From assembly GCF_016056305.1 (NCBI RefSeq), contig NZ_JAECZC010000015.1, positions 1 through 64,000 on the forward strand: DNA of 64,000 nucleotides, in the 5' to 3' direction. The notes under the pieces are model-generated. The model had not been told where the DNA came from. It worked only from the letters and a program-made list of their open reading frames with translations, and made no database searches. The DNA is from Amazonocrinis nigriterrae CENA67. Its GTDB lineage: Bacteria > Cyanobacteriota > Cyanobacteriia > Cyanobacteriales > Nostocaceae. Both the position numbers and the translations under genes were made by a program. Shown here in pieces: positions 63,006-64,000 of the stretch (its first letter is position 1; the number at the start of each line of letters is the position of its first letter).

Positions 63006-63983
63006 ATGACCCCTAGCATTACAGATTCAGCAGTAAAAGCAGCGATCGCCGCTATGGCATCGGAGTCAGCAACGCCAGAAGAAAAAATCCAAATGCTGAT
63101 CGAGATGGCACAAGGCTTTCAAAAAAAGCCCAAAACTGCCCAAGACTTGCGAAATGCAGTTGGGCTATATTACCGGGCGTATGAAATGTGTGGTGAGGAG
63201 TATCTCCTACTCAAAGCCAGGTCGAAAGCAGGAATGGCAGGGACGTTGCAGGCAATTCCGGATGGCGGAACTGAATTATTACTGCAAGCCAAGGCAAGTT
63301 ATGAAGAGGCATTGCCAATTTTACAACAATTAGCCTCCCCTGAAGAAGTGGCAGAGGCACAGATGAACTTGGGGCTGGTATTGCAGTCGCTTGTGCCTTT
63401 CAATTTGGCACGGATGACAGACAGTATCCAAGCTTATCATGAAGCGTTGCGGGTGTTTACCTGGCAGGACTTTCCGCAGGAATACGCGATTTTATATAAC
63501 AATATTGCGATCGCTTACCTTTCGATGCCCATGGCGTCACACACAGAATACTTGCGTCAGGGGTTAGCAGTACAGTCATTTGAAGTAGCACTGAAGCATA
63601 TTAATTTGATTGATCATCCTAGAGAATATGCCATGTTGCAAAATAACTTGGGCAACGCTTTGCAATATTTAGTGAGTTCCCATCCTGTAGAGAACAATTT
63701 GCGGGCGATCGCAGCTTATAACGAGGCACTCAAAGTGCGTAACCCTAAAGACACACCTCTAGAGTACGCTAACACAATTTCTAACAAAGCCAACGCTTTA
63801 TTCAACTTACCCGACGACCCCGAAAAACCAGAAAAAGGTAATTATCACAATTTATTACAAGCGCGTAATTACTATCAGCAAGCTAGAGAAATATTTACAC
63901 AATATCAACAGATAGACCAAGCAGAAATAGTCAATCAAGCATTACAAGAATTAGAATTAGAATTCAAAAATTATGAGTCATAA
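63006..63983 (+). CDS. TPR-repeat protein near hup/hyp genes
   Basis: A 325-residue helical-repeat protein with at least five TPR-like units (AQMNLGLVLQSL; AYHEALRVF; AILYNNIAIAYL; AMLQNNLGNALQYL; AAYNEALKVRNP; AREIFTQYQQ). In related Nostoc strains genes of unknown function, some with such repeats, lie between hupSL and the hyp maturation genes; this is probably the first of them. The ATG at 63006 is preferred over the frame start at 62952. Confidence 0.82.
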   Translation: MTPSITDSAVKAAIAAMASESATPEEKIQMLIEMAQGFQKKPKTAQDLRNAVGLYYRAYEMCGEEYLLLKARSKAGMAGTLQAIPDGGTELLLQAKASYEEALPILQQLASPEEVAEAQMNLGLVLQSLVPFNLARMTDSIQAYHEALRVFTWQDFPQEYAILYNNIAIAYLSMPMASHTEYLRQGLAVQSFEVALKHINLIDHPREYAMLQNNLGNALQYLVSSHPVENNLRAIAAYNEALKVRNPKDTPLEYANTISNKANALFNLPDDPEKPEKGNYHNLLQARNYYQQAREIFTQYQQIDQAEIVNQALQELELEFKNYES

Positions 63984-64000
63984 CTGATATTTTTTCAATT

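Overview
The window comes from a filamentous, heterocyst-forming cyanobacterium of the Nostoc/Anabaena group. The signs are a complete Mo-nitrogenase cluster in the order known from heterocystous strains, a nifD gene split by an XisA-type excision element, heterocyst genes (fdxH, hesA, hesB), uptake hydrogenase hupSL with hupW, frequent GCGATCGC (HIP1) octamers, and abundant short tandem repeats such as runs of AACTGAC or CCCAATT between genes. A globin gene between nifU and nifH recalls Nostoc commune and N. punctiforme. Species cannot be fixed from sequence alone.

Region 1 (1-13600) is general genome: efp, accB, an ArsR regulator, a GerMN lipoprotein-like gene, proS, a PlsC-like acyltransferase, a double-glycine-leader peptide, and a 1411-residue CheB-CheR-PAS-kinase-receiver hybrid. 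Region 2 (13663-18215, minus strand) is a nif operon reading nifP - two small ORFs - a 39-residue membrane peptide - nifV - nifZ - nifT - a 2Fe-2S ferredoxin-like gene. Region 3 (18439-22588) holds an Rpn-nuclease remnant, a Uma2 nuclease, a methyltransferase-HIT fusion, a quinone-oxidoreductase-like gene and xisH-xisI.

Region 4 (22974-50593, plus strand) is the main nif cluster: nifB, fdxN, nifS, nifU, glbN, nifH, nifD (interrupted), nifK, a Mo-dependent-nitrogenase-family gene, nifE, nifN, nifX, DUF269, DUF683, nifW, hesA, hesB, fdxH and a FeoA-like gene. A molbindin follows on the opposite strand. The nifD element spans 9,605 bp between two GGATTACTCCG copies. It carries xisA plus cargo: an HNH protein, a RAYT transposase with REP palindromes, a dienelactone hydrolase, a second truncated globin, an OLD-type ATPase/nuclease, a solo xisI and small ORFs. 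Its removal rejoins nifD into a 499-codon frame.

Region 5 (52167-63983) has a CBS-CP12 protein, an ankyrin protein, a SagB-like flavoprotein, hupW, DUF6888/6887-like small genes, a Phd/VapC toxin-antitoxin pair, hupL and hupS, and a TPR gene that probably begins the extended hyp region.

The most notable signal is a promoter-sized block of about 155-162 bp shared by the nifB and nifP upstream regions: two GAGTACA boxes, a 22-bp-period pair of AAATACTnGnACC boxes, and a common downstream end. It suggests that one heterocyst activator (CnfR/PatB is the known candidate in cyanobacteria) drives both nif operons from duplicated promoters.
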